Shown here: piece after piece, positions 8,519 through 16,428 of the stretch
Layout: every line of letters starts with the position of its first letter
How positions within the stretch are numbered: position 1 is the first letter of the stretch
Source: Actinomadura flavalba DSM 45200
GTDB taxonomy: Bacteria; Actinomycetota; Actinomycetes; Streptosporangiales; Streptosporangiaceae
Reading direction: 5' to 3'
NCBI RefSeq assembly: GCF_000374305.1
Contig: NZ_KB894093.1
Location: 1,488,001 to 1,552,000 of the forward strand
DNA: 64,000 bases
Made by a program: the position numbers and the translations under genes
The notes under the pieces: generated by a model
What the model saw: only the letters and a program-made list of their open reading frames with translations
Told to the model about the DNA's origin: nothing
Database searches by the model: none

Positions 8519-9121
8519 GACCGGCCGGGCAAGCGCCGACACCAAACGCAGCCGCACCCGCCGCACGCCCACCCACACCCCGACGCCACACAAGCCGCCC
8601 ACGCCCAAGCACGCCCGCGTCTAAGCAAAGGCGAGGCTCCCACTTGAGGCGTGGCCGGTCGCCCAACGCGGACACAGGCGCCGGGTCGGCGGCCGAGGCC
8701 GCCACGAGGCCGTCCGCGCCGTCCGCGTCCGCGCCGTCCGCGTCCGCGCCATCGGCGTCCACGTCATCCGTGCCATCCGCGTTCAAGCGCAGGCCGGGCT
8801 CTCACGGGCCTGCGCGGGCGCAGGCAGCGGTCGGCGGCTAGGGGGCGGCGCGAGGTCGTCCAAGCCGTCTACGTGTGAGCGCGGCCGGGCTCCCGCTTGG
8901 GGCGTGGCCGGTAGCACTTGCGCGGGTGCAGGCGCCGGGTCGGCGGCCGAGGGCGCTGCGAGGTTGTTCGCGTTGTCCGCGTTCAAGTGCGGCCGGGCTT
9001 CGCGCAGGGCTTTGTGGGCCGACGGGTCTAGCGGTGGCTGATCGGCCCCGCGTGCACTCCCTGGCCGGGTTCGTCGTCGGCGCGTCTTGGCGTCGGCCGA
9101 GCGTGCGCGTGAGGGCGCCGT
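8519..9121. repeat. Non-coding region of decayed ~100-200-bp duplications
   Basis: I find no convincing gene in these 600 bp. Related blocks recur near 8648, 8805 and 8899: each runs through GGCGTGGCCGGT, CGCCGGGTCGGCGGCCGAGG and GTTCAAG-GCGG-CCGGGCT with drift between copies. An eight-fold GCGTCC/GCGCC micro-repeat sits at 8715-8765. The blocks could be read as Ala/Asp-rich peptides on the minus strand, but with no start signals, so I treat them as decaying intergenic repeats. Confidence 0.5.
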
Positions 9122-12100
9122 CTAGGGAGTGGGGGCCGGGTGGTGTCTTGTTGGTTCTGGGGTGGGGGTTTGTGGGGGTGCTAGTTCCATGGAGCGGAGG
9201 GCGGCGGCCAGGGTGAGGGGGGCGGCGAGGATGAAGGCGACGGAGAGGATGATGACGCCCGAGTCGTTGACGAGGGTGCCGATGATGCCGACGGTGAGGG
9301 CGGCGGTCAGGGCGGGGCGCATCGTGATGTTGTGCTCGTAGGCGCGCACGAGGACGCGGGCCTTCCAGCGGGCCGGATCGGCGAGGACGAAGTACAGGAA
9401 GACCAGTCCGACCAGCAGCAGGACCGTCACCGGCCAGAAGCTGAGGCTGCGCGTCATCGCGCCGAACTTGCGGGCCACGACCTCGCCGGCGTTCCCGGAG
9501 ACGAGGTCGTCCCAGAAGCGGCCGAGGTGGGTCGGGTTCGCGCTGCGCGAGTTCAGCCAGGAGATCGCCAGCACGACCGCGACGGCGACCGCGCCGAAGA
9601 GGCCGAGCCACGGCACGGACACGCGGCGTCCGGTGACCATGAGGGCGAGCATCGCGAACACCGGCACCATCGCCAGGACGCCGCCGAAGTCGCTGCCCCA
9701 CATCGGCAGCCCGTCCACGGCCGTCGTGACGACGCCGACGCCCGCGATGATCGACACGGCCGTCCAGCGCCGTCCGGCGCGCAGCGGACGTTCGGCCAGC
9801 CATGCGGCCGTCAGCACCGCCGCGACCGCGAACAGCGAGAACGCCTGGTTCCCGAACCCGTAGAAGCGGCCCGCGACGAGCGCGGTGTAGCCCATGAGCG
9901 AGTTCATCTGGAGCCCGGAGCCGGTCATGACGTCGAGCGCGAGCACGACGACGGTCACGGCCGCGATGACGAGCCCCGGCCCGAGCACCGTCCGGCGCCA
10001 CGGCCCCGCCAGCGCCACCCCGGCCAGCGCCGCGCTGAACGCCAGCACCGTCGCGACGAGCACCGGCGTCGGCCGCGCCGCCTGCCACCACGGCACCAGC
10101 CCCGCCAGGAACGACGCCACCGGCGCCGCCCCGCCCATCAACGCCACGACCCGCGCCACCCCGAGCACCCGCCGCCGCAACACCGGCCGCACCACGCCCC
10201 CACGCACCGGCGCCCCACCAGGCATCCCGCCCGACCCGGCCCCACCGAACACCGAGCCACCGCGCGCCGAGCCACTGGGCACCGCCCCGCCATGCACCGC
10301 CCCGTTGCGCACGGAGCCTTCATGCGCCGAGCCTTCGTGCGCTGCCCCGCTGTGCGCCGAGCCTTCGTGCGCTGCCCCGCTGTGCGCCGAGCCTTCGTGC
10401 GCTGCCCCGCTGTGCGCCGAGCCTTCGTGCGCTGCCCCGCTGTGCGCCGCGCCCTCGTGCACGGCGCCGTCCTTCACGGAGCCTTCGCGTCCCCGCGCGT
10501 CGGGGCGGCGTTCCGCCGCAGATTGCTGCGCTGCCGTGCCTTCATCGCCGGTCGTCACGTCCTCGCGCGCGAGCGTCGCCGCGTCCTCGGAGACGCTCGC
10601 CGTACCTTCACGTGCCGGGGTGTCGTGCGTTGCGCCGTCGCGCTCGGCGCCATCGTTCACCGGTGCGTCGGTGCGCGGTTCCGCGGTGCCCTCGACGTCG
10701 CTCGTGCGGCCCTCGCCGCGGACGCTCGGCGCGCCTTCGTGCGGTGGGGTCGTTTCGCCGTCTCGCGTCGGCGTGTTCTCCGGGTCGAGCCTGCTCGTCA
10801 CGACCGCGCGCGTCGAAGAGGTCGCCCCGTGCGTGTCCCTGGGTTCCGCCGGATGCCGGGCCTCGGTCGCGGCGTCGGGGCCAGGTGAGGCGTCGGGTGG
10901 CACCGCCCCGGCGGCATCGCCGTCCTCGTCGCCACCTCCGGCACCCCCAAGCGGGGACGAGGAGGTGTCCCGGCGGGTGCGTCCGGCGGGGTGGCGGGTG
11001 CGGCGCAGGAGGAGCCAGGCGACGCCGAAGAAGACGATCTGCGTGCCCGCGAGGACCCGGAAGAACGAGCCCTGGACGCCGCGGATGCCCTGGGCGGCGA
11101 CGTCCTGGTCGGTGAGGGCGGCGGCCTTGGCGGCGGCGCCGTCGCGGGTGGGCTCGGACTCCCAGACGGACCCGACCGCGCCCGCCGGACGCGCCAGGCC
11201 CAGCAGGTCCAGCGCGGTGGTGGTGAGATCGGTGAGGGTCACCATGCCGTTCTGGCGGGTGGCACTGGAGGTGAGGTAGCCGGACGGGAACGCCTGCGGC
11301 CCCCCGGACGTCGTCGCGGCGAGCGCGAGCCGCAGATGCGGCGGGACACCGATGTCGGACACGCCCGCGACCAGCACGTTCGTCCCCGGCGGGACGGCGG
11401 CGAGCACGGTGGCCAGCCGCCGGTCGGCGGCCCGCACCGCCTCGGCGCGGACGTCGCTCTCGACCGGCACCTGCTCGCCCTCGCTGTCGACCCCGGCCGC
11501 CTGGTACGCGCGGAACAGGTCGTCGATCTCGACGGCGGCGAGCCGGTGCCGCGCCCACTCGTCGGGCGTGACCCGGTCGGGCGTCTCGACGTACCGGTCG
11601 ACGCGCCCGGCGGAGTCGGCGAGCCCGTAGACGGCCCCGGCCCCGACGGCGAGCGTGCGGACGCCGCCCGCCCGCGCCGCGTCACCGAGCAGCCCGACCC
11701 GCGACCGGTAGATCGTCCCCGCGTTGTCGCCCTTGATCGCGCCCCACCCGGCCGCGACCGCCCCGCCTCCCGGCACGGCCTGCGGCGCGGACGGCAGCAG
11801 GCAGTCACCGGGTTCGAGCCGCGACCGCTGCCCCGCCGACACCGTCAGCCACCCGTCCGTCGGGCACGTCCCGGGCCGCGTCGTCCGCACCGACATCCCC
11901 CCGGCCGCCCCAGTCCCGGCCAGCCGCCACAGAGCGGGCGTCGCCTCAGAAGTGACGTCACTCCACATCAACCCGGGCACACCGACGATGACGGTGCCCC
12001 CGGCGCGCACCGGCGCCGCAGCCGCGGCGCCGACCCCCCAGCCCCCGACCGCGAGCCCCGACCCGACCAGCGCGACAACGGCGATCAACCCCCTGACCAC

Positions 12101-12142
12101 CACCGATGCACGCCCCACGTCGCCCGCCCCCCGTTGACCCAT
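9122..12142 (-). CDS. Large membrane protein with phosphatase-like extracellular domain and repetitive linker
   Basis: A 1006-residue protein of four parts. Residues 1-45 are a signal/anchor. Residues about 45-330 form an exported domain whose VIVGVPGLMWSDV, CPTDGWLTVSAGQRS and TLTDLTTTALDLLG blocks resemble a degenerate alkaline-phosphatase/type I phosphodiesterase fold. A helix near 360-380 then leads to a charged linker (about 390-640) that ends in repeated decapeptides of the type SGAAHEGSAH. The last 360 residues form some ten transmembrane helices with the block GRFYGFGNQAFSLF. The ATG is chosen because a perfect leaderless -10 box lies 7 nt upstream. It is divergent from a mannosyltransferase, suggesting a role in envelope assembly; no function is established. 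Confidence 0.8.
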   Translation of the reverse strand: MGQRGAGDVGRASVVVRGLIAVVALVGSGLAVGGWGVGAAAAAPVRAGGTVIVGVPGLMWSDVTSEATPALWRLAGTGAAGGMSVRTTRPGTCPTDGWLTVSAGQRSRLEPGDCLLPSAPQAVPGGGAVAAGWGAIKGDNAGTIYRSRVGLLGDAARAGGVRTLAVGAGAVYGLADSAGRVDRYVETPDRVTPDEWARHRLAAVEIDDLFRAYQAAGVDSEGEQVPVESDVRAEAVRAADRRLATVLAAVPPGTNVLVAGVSDIGVPPHLRLALAATTSGGPQAFPSGYLTSSATRQNGMVTLTDLTTTALDLLGLARPAGAVGSVWESEPTRDGAAAKAAALTDQDVAAQGIRGVQGSFFRVLAGTQIVFFGVAWLLLRRTRHPAGRTRRDTSSSPLGGAGGGDEDGDAAGAVPPDASPGPDAATEARHPAEPRDTHGATSSTRAVVTSRLDPENTPTRDGETTPPHEGAPSVRGEGRTSDVEGTAEPRTDAPVNDGAERDGATHDTPAREGTASVSEDAATLAREDVTTGDEGTAAQQSAAERRPDARGREGSVKDGAVHEGAAHSGAAHEGSAHSGAAHEGSAHSGAAHEGSAHSGAAHEGSAHEGSVRNGAVHGGAVPSGSARGGSVFGGAGSGGMPGGAPVRGGVVRPVLRRRVLGVARVVALMGGAAPVASFLAGLVPWWQAARPTPVLVATVLAFSAALAGVALAGPWRRTVLGPGLVIAAVTVVVLALDVMTGSGLQMNSLMGYTALVAGRFYGFGNQAFSLFAVAAVLTAAWLAERPLRAGRRWTAVSIIAGVGVVTTAVDGLPMWGSDFGGVLAMVPVFAMLALMVTGRRVSVPWLGLFGAVAVAVVLAISWLNSRSANPTHLGRFWDDLVSGNAGEVVARKFGAMTRSLSFWPVTVLLLVGLVFLYFVLADPARWKARVLVRAYEHNITMRPALTAALTVGIIGTLVNDSGVIILSVAFILAAPLTLAAALRSMELAPPQTPTPEPTRHHPAPTP
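10321..10440. repeat. Four perfect 30-bp tandem repeats inside a coding sequence
   Basis: The unit beginning TGCGCCGAGCCTTCGTGC is repeated four times without a mismatch, with a fifth diverged copy following. The length is a multiple of three, so copy changes keep the frame and add or remove a decapeptide (HEGSAHSGAA on the minus strand). Confidence 0.95.
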
Positions 12143-12149
12143 GCGCCAC

Positions 12150-12155
12150 AGATTA
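12150..12155 (-). promoter_or_regulatory. -10 box TAATCT of a leaderless gene
   Basis: Read on the minus strand, TAATCT ends 7 nt before the ATG at 12142. Confidence 0.6.
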
Positions 12156-12193
12156 GTGGCCCCACCGAAGTCGATCAGCGCCAAGCCAGAACC

Positions 12194-12202
12194 TGTGGAT
12201 AA
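12194..12202 (-). promoter_or_regulatory. Perfect DnaA-box sequence TTATCCACA (single)
   Basis: The minus strand reads TTATCCACA between two divergent genes. A single box may bind DnaA but is no evidence for an origin. Confidence 0.35.
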
Positions 12203-12268
12203 CCCCTCCGGCGGCCCTCTCCGCCACCGCACGCGGCGTCCGCTTCCGCCGGGGTCGCTGGGTTGGGC

Positions 12269-12274
12269 CAGGAT
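12269..12274 (+). promoter_or_regulatory. -10-like box CAGGAT
   Basis: CAGGAT ends 7 nt before the ATG at 12282; no Shine-Dalgarno sequence is present. Confidence 0.35.
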
Positions 12275-12281
12275 GGACGCC

Positions 12282-13631
12282 ATGCGTGGAGGCAGTGGGT
12301 CCGAGGGGAAGGGGCGGCTCCCCTGGTGGAGCGTCCTGCTCGGGGTGGGGATCGCGGTGGGGGCCGTTGCTCCGATCGTGGGGCAGTGGTTGGTGAATCC
12401 GGTGGATCAGCGGCTGGTCGATCTGGAGGTGTACCGGGACGGGGGGCGGGCGCTACTGCGGGGAGCGCCGTTGTACGAGGTGCTGACGCAGCCGCCGCAG
12501 TTCCTGCCGTTCACCTATCCGCCGTTCGCCGGGCTGCTCGCCGTGCCGTTCACGCTGATGTCGTGGACGGCGGCGCAGTGGGCGTGGACGGTCGTGATGT
12601 ACGCGGCGCTCGCGGTCGTCGTGGGGTACGCGTTCCGGGACGTCATCGCGCGGGCCGGGCGGTGGGCGCCGGTGGCGGCGGGGGCGCTGTTCGGGGCGTC
12701 GGCGTGGATATGGCCCGCGTTCGACCAGATGCGGTTCGGGCAGGTCGGGTTCATCCTGATGGCGCTGTGCGTGGCCGACTGCGCGGCGCGCACGGCGTAC
12801 TGGCCGCGCGGGATGCTCGTCGGCCTGGCCGTGGCGATCAAGCTGGTGCCGGGCGTCTTCCTCATCTACTTCTGGGTGACCGGACGACGGGACGCCGCGG
12901 GCAACGCCGTGCTCACCGCCGCCGTCGCGTCGCTGGGCGCGTTCGCGCTGCTCCCGTCCGACTCGGCCGACTACTGGTTCGGCGCGCTGCTCCAGGGCGG
13001 CGACCGGACGGGCGCGATCGACGGCACCACGAACCAGGCCGTCAACGGCGTCCTGGCCCGGATTCTGGCGGAAGGCCCGGTGCGGTCGCTGCTGTTCCTG
13101 GTCCTGGTGCTGGCCGTGGCGTACGCGGGGTTCCGGCTGGCCCGCCGCGCCACCGTCACCGCCGACGCGCTCGCGCGGGACGTCCCGCACCGCACGCCCG
13201 GCGGCACCGACCTGATGCGCGCCGCCGACGCGGGCCCCGGCCCGTACAGCCTGCTGCTCGCGGGCGTGGCGATCACCGGGCTGCTGTCGGTGCTGCTGTC
13301 GCCGGTCGGGTGGATGCACCACCTGGTGTGGATCATCATCGTGCTGGGGGCGCTGCTGGGCGACGGACGCGACCCGCGCCGCGTCCTGCTGGCGGCCGGG
13401 GTGTGGCTGTACTACCTGTTCCCGCTGCCGTGGCGGGGCGCCGCGCTGTCCCGGGGCGAGAACCCCCTGCTCGTCCGCGTCATCGGACGTATCGGGCAGA
13501 ACGCGTTCGGGCTCGGCGCGCTGCTCCTGCTTTTCGTGCTGGGTTTCTGGCTGGTGAACCGGATACGAGCAGGTCAAGATCGGAAAGATCGCGCCCACGA
13601 CCGAACCCGGGTCGGTACGCTCAGCCCGTGA
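12282..13631 (+). CDS. GT87-like polyprenol-phosphomannose mannosyltransferase
   Basis: A 449-residue integral membrane GT-C enzyme with about ten helices. DLEVYRDGGRALLRGAPLYE (about 44-63) is the first periplasmic loop typical of the GT87 family that includes mycobacterial PimE, where the Asp acts as base; FTYPPFAGLLAVPF and WMHHLVWIIIVLG are further family blocks. PimE adds an alpha-1,2-mannose to phosphatidylinositol mannosides; this protein may do a similar step. An ATG nine bases earlier is possible, but the chosen start sits at leaderless spacing. Its stop overlaps the start of the DUF4446 gene (GTGA), so they are translationally linked. Confidence 0.85.
   Translation: MRGGSGSEGKGRLPWWSVLLGVGIAVGAVAPIVGQWLVNPVDQRLVDLEVYRDGGRALLRGAPLYEVLTQPPQFLPFTYPPFAGLLAVPFTLMSWTAAQWAWTVVMYAALAVVVGYAFRDVIARAGRWAPVAAGALFGASAWIWPAFDQMRFGQVGFILMALCVADCAARTAYWPRGMLVGLAVAIKLVPGVFLIYFWVTGRRDAAGNAVLTAAVASLGAFALLPSDSADYWFGALLQGGDRTGAIDGTTNQAVNGVLARILAEGPVRSLLFLVLVLAVAYAGFRLARRATVTADALARDVPHRTPGGTDLMRAADAGPGPYSLLLAGVAITGLLSVLLSPVGWMHHLVWIIIVLGALLGDGRDPRRVLLAAGVWLYYLFPLPWRGAALSRGENPLLVRVIGRIGQNAFGLGALLLLFVLGFWLVNRIRAGQDRKDRAHDRTRVGTLSP
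13616..13621 (+). promoter_or_regulatory. -10 box TACGCT inside the upstream gene
   Basis: TACGCT ends 6 nt before the GTG of the DUF4446 gene, so that gene may have its own leaderless promoter as well as read-through. Confidence 0.45.
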
Positions 13632-14074
13632 TGCTCGCCGTAGTCATCGGTCTCGCCGGTCTGGCCGCCGGAGTCGCCGGGCTCTCCCTCGCGGTCGCCA
13701 CGCGCGCCCGCGTCGACCGGATCGCCGCCGAGTGCGCCGCGGCGCTGCGCCGCCAGGCCCAGGTCGCCTCGGGCACCGTGGACGAGAAGGCGCTGCGCGA
13801 CGTGGCGATCGTCCACTACGACGCGCTGCGCGAGATGTCCGGGCACCGCTCGTTCTCCCTCGCGATGATCGACGCGACGGGCGACGGCGTCATCATCAGC
13901 TCGATCATCGGCCGCACCGAGACGCGCACCTACGCCAAGGCGGTGCGCGGCGGGCACGCCGTCGAGTCGCTGTCGCCGGAGGAGACGCAGGCGCTGCGCG
14001 CCGCCCGTCTCGGCAAGGGCCCGGTCGTGACCATGGCCGACCCCCTCCCCGACTTCGGACCGAGCCACGCCTGA
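13628..14074 (+). CDS. DUF4446 family protein
   Basis: A 148-residue protein with one N-terminal membrane helix (about residues 2-22) followed by a helical ARVDRIAAECAAALRRQ segment and a small domain with VAIVHYDALREMSGHRSFSLAM and GVIISSIIGRTETRTYAK. This matches DUF4446, commonly found beside pheA in actinobacteria and of unknown function. The GTG start overlaps the preceding stop by four bases and lies 6 nt after a -10 box; an ATG follows directly as codon two. Confidence 0.88.
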   Translation: MMLAVVIGLAGLAAGVAGLSLAVATRARVDRIAAECAAALRRQAQVASGTVDEKALRDVAIVHYDALREMSGHRSFSLAMIDATGDGVIISSIIGRTETRTYAKAVRGGHAVESLSPEETQALRAARLGKGPVVTMADPLPDFGPSHA

Positions 14075-14139
14075 GCCGGTTAAACTCGTCTCACCGGTCC
14101 CACACGCTCCTCGCGGAGCGGGAGAGTCGAGTTCCACCG

Positions 14140-15078
14140 ATGACGATCACTCCGCAGCGCTACGCCTACCTCGGCCCGCAGGGCACGTTCACCGAGGCGG
14201 CGCTGCGGTCGTTCCCGGGGGCGGCCGGTGCCGAGCACGTGCCGCTGGCCACCGTCCCGGCCGTGCTGGACGCGCTGCGCCGCGGCGAGGTCGAGGGCGC
14301 GTTCGTCGCGCTGGAGAACTCGGTCGAGGGGTCGGTGCCGACCACGCTGGACGAGCTGGCCACCGGTGAGCCGTTGCAGATCATCGGTGAGGTGAACCTG
14401 CCGGTGTCGTTCGCGCTGCTGGTGCGGCCGGGCACGGCGCTCGCGGACGTCAAGACGGTCGCGTCGCACCCGATCGCGCAGCCGCAGTGCCGCCGCTGGC
14501 TGGCCGAGCACGTGCCGGACGCCGAGTGGCGCGCGGCCACGTCCAACGCCGAGGCCGCGCAGCACGTCGCGGACGGCCACTACGACGCGGCGCTGGCGGG
14601 CTCGTTCGCCGCCGCCCGCTACGGCCTGGACGTGCTCGCGGAGAACATCCACGACGTGTCCGACGCCGTCACCCGCTTCATCGCGCTGCGCCGCCCGGGC
14701 ACGCCGCCGCCCGCGACCGGCGCCGACCGCACCACCGTCGTCGCGTTCATCGGGGAGGACCACCCGGGCGCGCTGCTGGAGATCCTCACCGAGTTCTCGG
14801 TGCGCGGCATCAACCTGACGCTGATCCAGTCCCGCCCGACGGGCGCGGGCCTCGGCTCGTACCTGTTCTGGGTGGAGCTGGAGGGCCACGTGGACGACGC
14901 CCGCGTCGGTGAGGCCCTGATGGGGCTGCGCCGCATCTGCGCCGACGTCCGCTTCATCGGCTCCTATCCGCGCGCCGACGCCGTCCGCCCCGACATCCGC
15001 CGGGGCACGTCCGACGCCGACTTCACCGGCGCCGCGTCCTGGCTGGAATCCCTCCGCAGCGGCCTGCGCGACACCTGA
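14140..15078 (+). CDS. pheA: Prephenate dehydratase
   Basis: A 312-residue enzyme that converts prephenate to phenylpyruvate in phenylalanine synthesis. YAYLGPQGTFTEAAL opens the catalytic domain, ALENSVEGSVP (about 54) is a family signature, and VTRFIAL (about 180) holds the essential Thr-Arg-Phe motif. The C-terminal ACT domain (about 203-280) has GALLEILTEF and QSRPT, corresponding to the GALV and ESRP phenylalanine-binding motifs; Gln replaces the usual Glu. The ATG follows a leader of about 50 nt with a likely -10 TAAACT at 14081-14086 and a small hairpin GCTCC-TCGC-GGAGC. The Shine-Dalgarno is weak. Gene order DUF4446-pheA near serS is conserved in actinomycetes. Confidence 0.96.
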   Translation: MTITPQRYAYLGPQGTFTEAALRSFPGAAGAEHVPLATVPAVLDALRRGEVEGAFVALENSVEGSVPTTLDELATGEPLQIIGEVNLPVSFALLVRPGTALADVKTVASHPIAQPQCRRWLAEHVPDAEWRAATSNAEAAQHVADGHYDAALAGSFAAARYGLDVLAENIHDVSDAVTRFIALRRPGTPPPATGADRTTVVAFIGEDHPGALLEILTEFSVRGINLTLIQSRPTGAGLGSYLFWVELEGHVDDARVGEALMGLRRICADVRFIGSYPRADAVRPDIRRGTSDADFTGAASWLESLRSGLRDT

Positions 15079-15125
15079 CCTGCCACTGAGGGCCAGACGC
15101 GAGTAAACCTCGCGTTCCCGGCAGG

Positions 15126-15138
15126 CGTCTTCTGATCA
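15126..15138 (+). promoter_or_regulatory. Duplicated upstream element CGTCTTCTGATCA, copy 1
   Basis: This 13-bp sequence lies 63 bp before the first Ig-like repeat gene. An identical copy lies exactly 1200 bp further on, upstream of the second gene; both are followed by GGGA and a G/C-rich stretch. It is probably part of a duplicated promoter or operator. Confidence 0.5.
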
Positions 15139-15201
15139 TGGGAGGCGCGCCGTGCCCGCCGCGCGTGCGCATCCGCCCATCCCCCCGGCAAGGAGACGCA
15201 C

Positions 15202-16242
15202 GTGCGTAGAACCGTCCTGTCCCTCGGCACGGCCGCCCTCGTGGCCGCGCCCCTCTGGTCCGCGCCCGCTGCCTCGGCCGCACCGGCCGACAAGGCGCCC
15301 GCGTCGTTCACCGACGTGAAGGCGCCCAGCCCCGTCGCCGCGTACGTCGACGGCGTCGACCTGACGGCGCGGCTGGTCGAACTCGGTGCCGACGGTACGC
15401 CGCAGCCCGTCACCGACCGGCCCGCGGTCGTCCTCCAGTCCTCGACGGACAAGGTCACCTGGACGGCGCGGGCCGACGCGCTCGTCACCGCCGACGGCTT
15501 CGTCCGCGGCTGGCGGCTGGCCGAACACGACGCCTACTGGCGCCTGTCCTACGCGGGGGACGCCGACACGTCCGCCGCCGTCAGCGCGCCGGTGTTCGTG
15601 GACGTCCGCATCGGCACGCGCTTCCACAACGTCGACATCGGCCCCGAACCGGTCGCGCCGGGCGGAACGCTGAACCTCCGGGGCAGTCTGCGGCGCACTT
15701 TGGCGGACGGTGAGGTTCCGGCCAAGAAGGGCGCGAAGCTGACCGTCCAGTTCCAGGCCGAGGGCTCCACGACCTGGCAGAACGTCCGGACCACGACGAC
15801 CGACGGCAACGGCCGCTTCGCCACCACGGCGACGGCCACCCGCGCCGGCGGCTGGCGCCTGGTGTACCCGGGCAGCGAGACGCACCTGCTGAGCGTCAGC
15901 GGCGACGACCGCGTCGCCGTCGGCGTCCCGACGCGGTTCGGCGCGTTCAACGCCGCGCCGGAGCCGGTCGCCAAGGGCCGTCCGATCAAGGTCGCCGGAC
16001 GGCTGGACCGCCGGCCCGCCGGGACGTGGCTGCCCGCCAAGGCCGGCGCGGTGATCCAGGTCCAGTTCAAGGCGGACGGCGCGTCCGGCTGGACGACGCT
16101 CGGCACCACGAAGACGACGTCCGGGGGCACGTTCGCCGTGGCGTTCCCCGCGTCCCGCGACGGCCACTGGCGCGCGCTCTACGCGGGCAGCACGACGCAC
16201 TTCGACACCGGCTCCCCGGCCGACCACGTGGACGTCCGCTGA
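15202..16242 (+). CDS. Secreted Ig-like repeat protein, paralogue 1
   Basis: A 346-residue exported protein. The signal peptide (MRRTVLSLGTAALVAAPLWS then APAASA) is followed by three beta-rich repeats of about 105 residues. Each repeat runs from a PEPVAKG(R/G) block through W-x-x-L/V-x-T-x-T-T to W-R-x-x-Y-x-G-S and ends with V-x-V; the protein finishes DHVDVR. The two following genes share this plan and the same C-terminal DYVDVR/DHVDVR. There is no catalytic motif or sortase signal. The GTG is fixed by AAGGAG 7 nt upstream. It may be a surface or matrix protein; binding target unknown. Confidence 0.85.
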   Translation: MRRTVLSLGTAALVAAPLWSAPAASAAPADKAPASFTDVKAPSPVAAYVDGVDLTARLVELGADGTPQPVTDRPAVVLQSSTDKVTWTARADALVTADGFVRGWRLAEHDAYWRLSYAGDADTSAAVSAPVFVDVRIGTRFHNVDIGPEPVAPGGTLNLRGSLRRTLADGEVPAKKGAKLTVQFQAEGSTTWQNVRTTTTDGNGRFATTATATRAGGWRLVYPGSETHLLSVSGDDRVAVGVPTRFGAFNAAPEPVAKGRPIKVAGRLDRRPAGTWLPAKAGAVIQVQFKADGASGWTTLGTTKTTSGGTFAVAFPASRDGHWRALYAGSTTHFDTGSPADHVDVR

Positions 16243-16252
16243 CCTGCAAAAA

Positions 16253-16267
16253 TGTCAGTACCTGACA
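16253..16267. promoter_or_regulatory. Inverted repeat TGTCAG-TAC-CTGACA
   Basis: A perfect 6-bp inverted repeat with a 3-bp centre lies 10 bp after the stop of paralogue 1 and upstream of the second transcription unit. It may be an operator; it is too short for a terminator in this G+C-rich setting. Confidence 0.4.
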
Positions 16268-16325
16268 GTAACTCAACCGTGATCGTTTTCTGACGGACCA
16301 CCGTCAACCAGGCCATCCACCGGGA

Positions 16326-16338
16326 CGTCTTCTGATCA
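16326..16338 (+). promoter_or_regulatory. Duplicated upstream element CGTCTTCTGATCA, copy 2
   Basis: Identical to the element at 15126, here 87 bp before the second Ig-like gene and just upstream of a 12-bp hairpin. Confidence 0.5.
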
Positions 16339-16349
16339 CCTGGGAACAC

Positions 16350-16379
16350 CGGCGCGCGGGCCTCCCCGCCCGCGCGCCG
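16350..16379. terminator. 12-bp G/C hairpin without T tract
   Basis: CGGCGCGCGGGC pairs perfectly with GCCCGCGCGCCG across a CTCCCC loop. It lies in the leader of paralogue 2, so it may terminate or attenuate transcription; the lack of a T tract leaves the role open. Confidence 0.45.
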
Positions 16380-16395
16380 CACCCCCGCCCCCTCC

Positions 16396-16428
16396 AGCAG
16401 CCCCACCGATCACGTGGATGTCCGATGA
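16396..16428 (+). pseudogene. C-terminal stub of a deleted Ig-like paralogue
   Basis: Read in frame, these bases encode SSPTDHVDVR and a stop. That is the exact C-terminal signature of the three intact paralogues (PADHVDVR, TDYVDVR, ADYVDVR). The stop overlaps the ATG of paralogue 2 (ATGA), the same arrangement as between paralogues 2 and 3. Nothing upstream continues the reading frame as a repeat domain, so most of a former gene seems to have been deleted, leaving its last ten codons. Confidence 0.7.

Noticed and set aside
8481..8986. Two minus-strand frames beginning MNAD with Ala/Asp repeats
   Set aside because: No ribosome sites, low complexity, and they reflect a duplicated DNA block; more likely decayed non-coding repeats.
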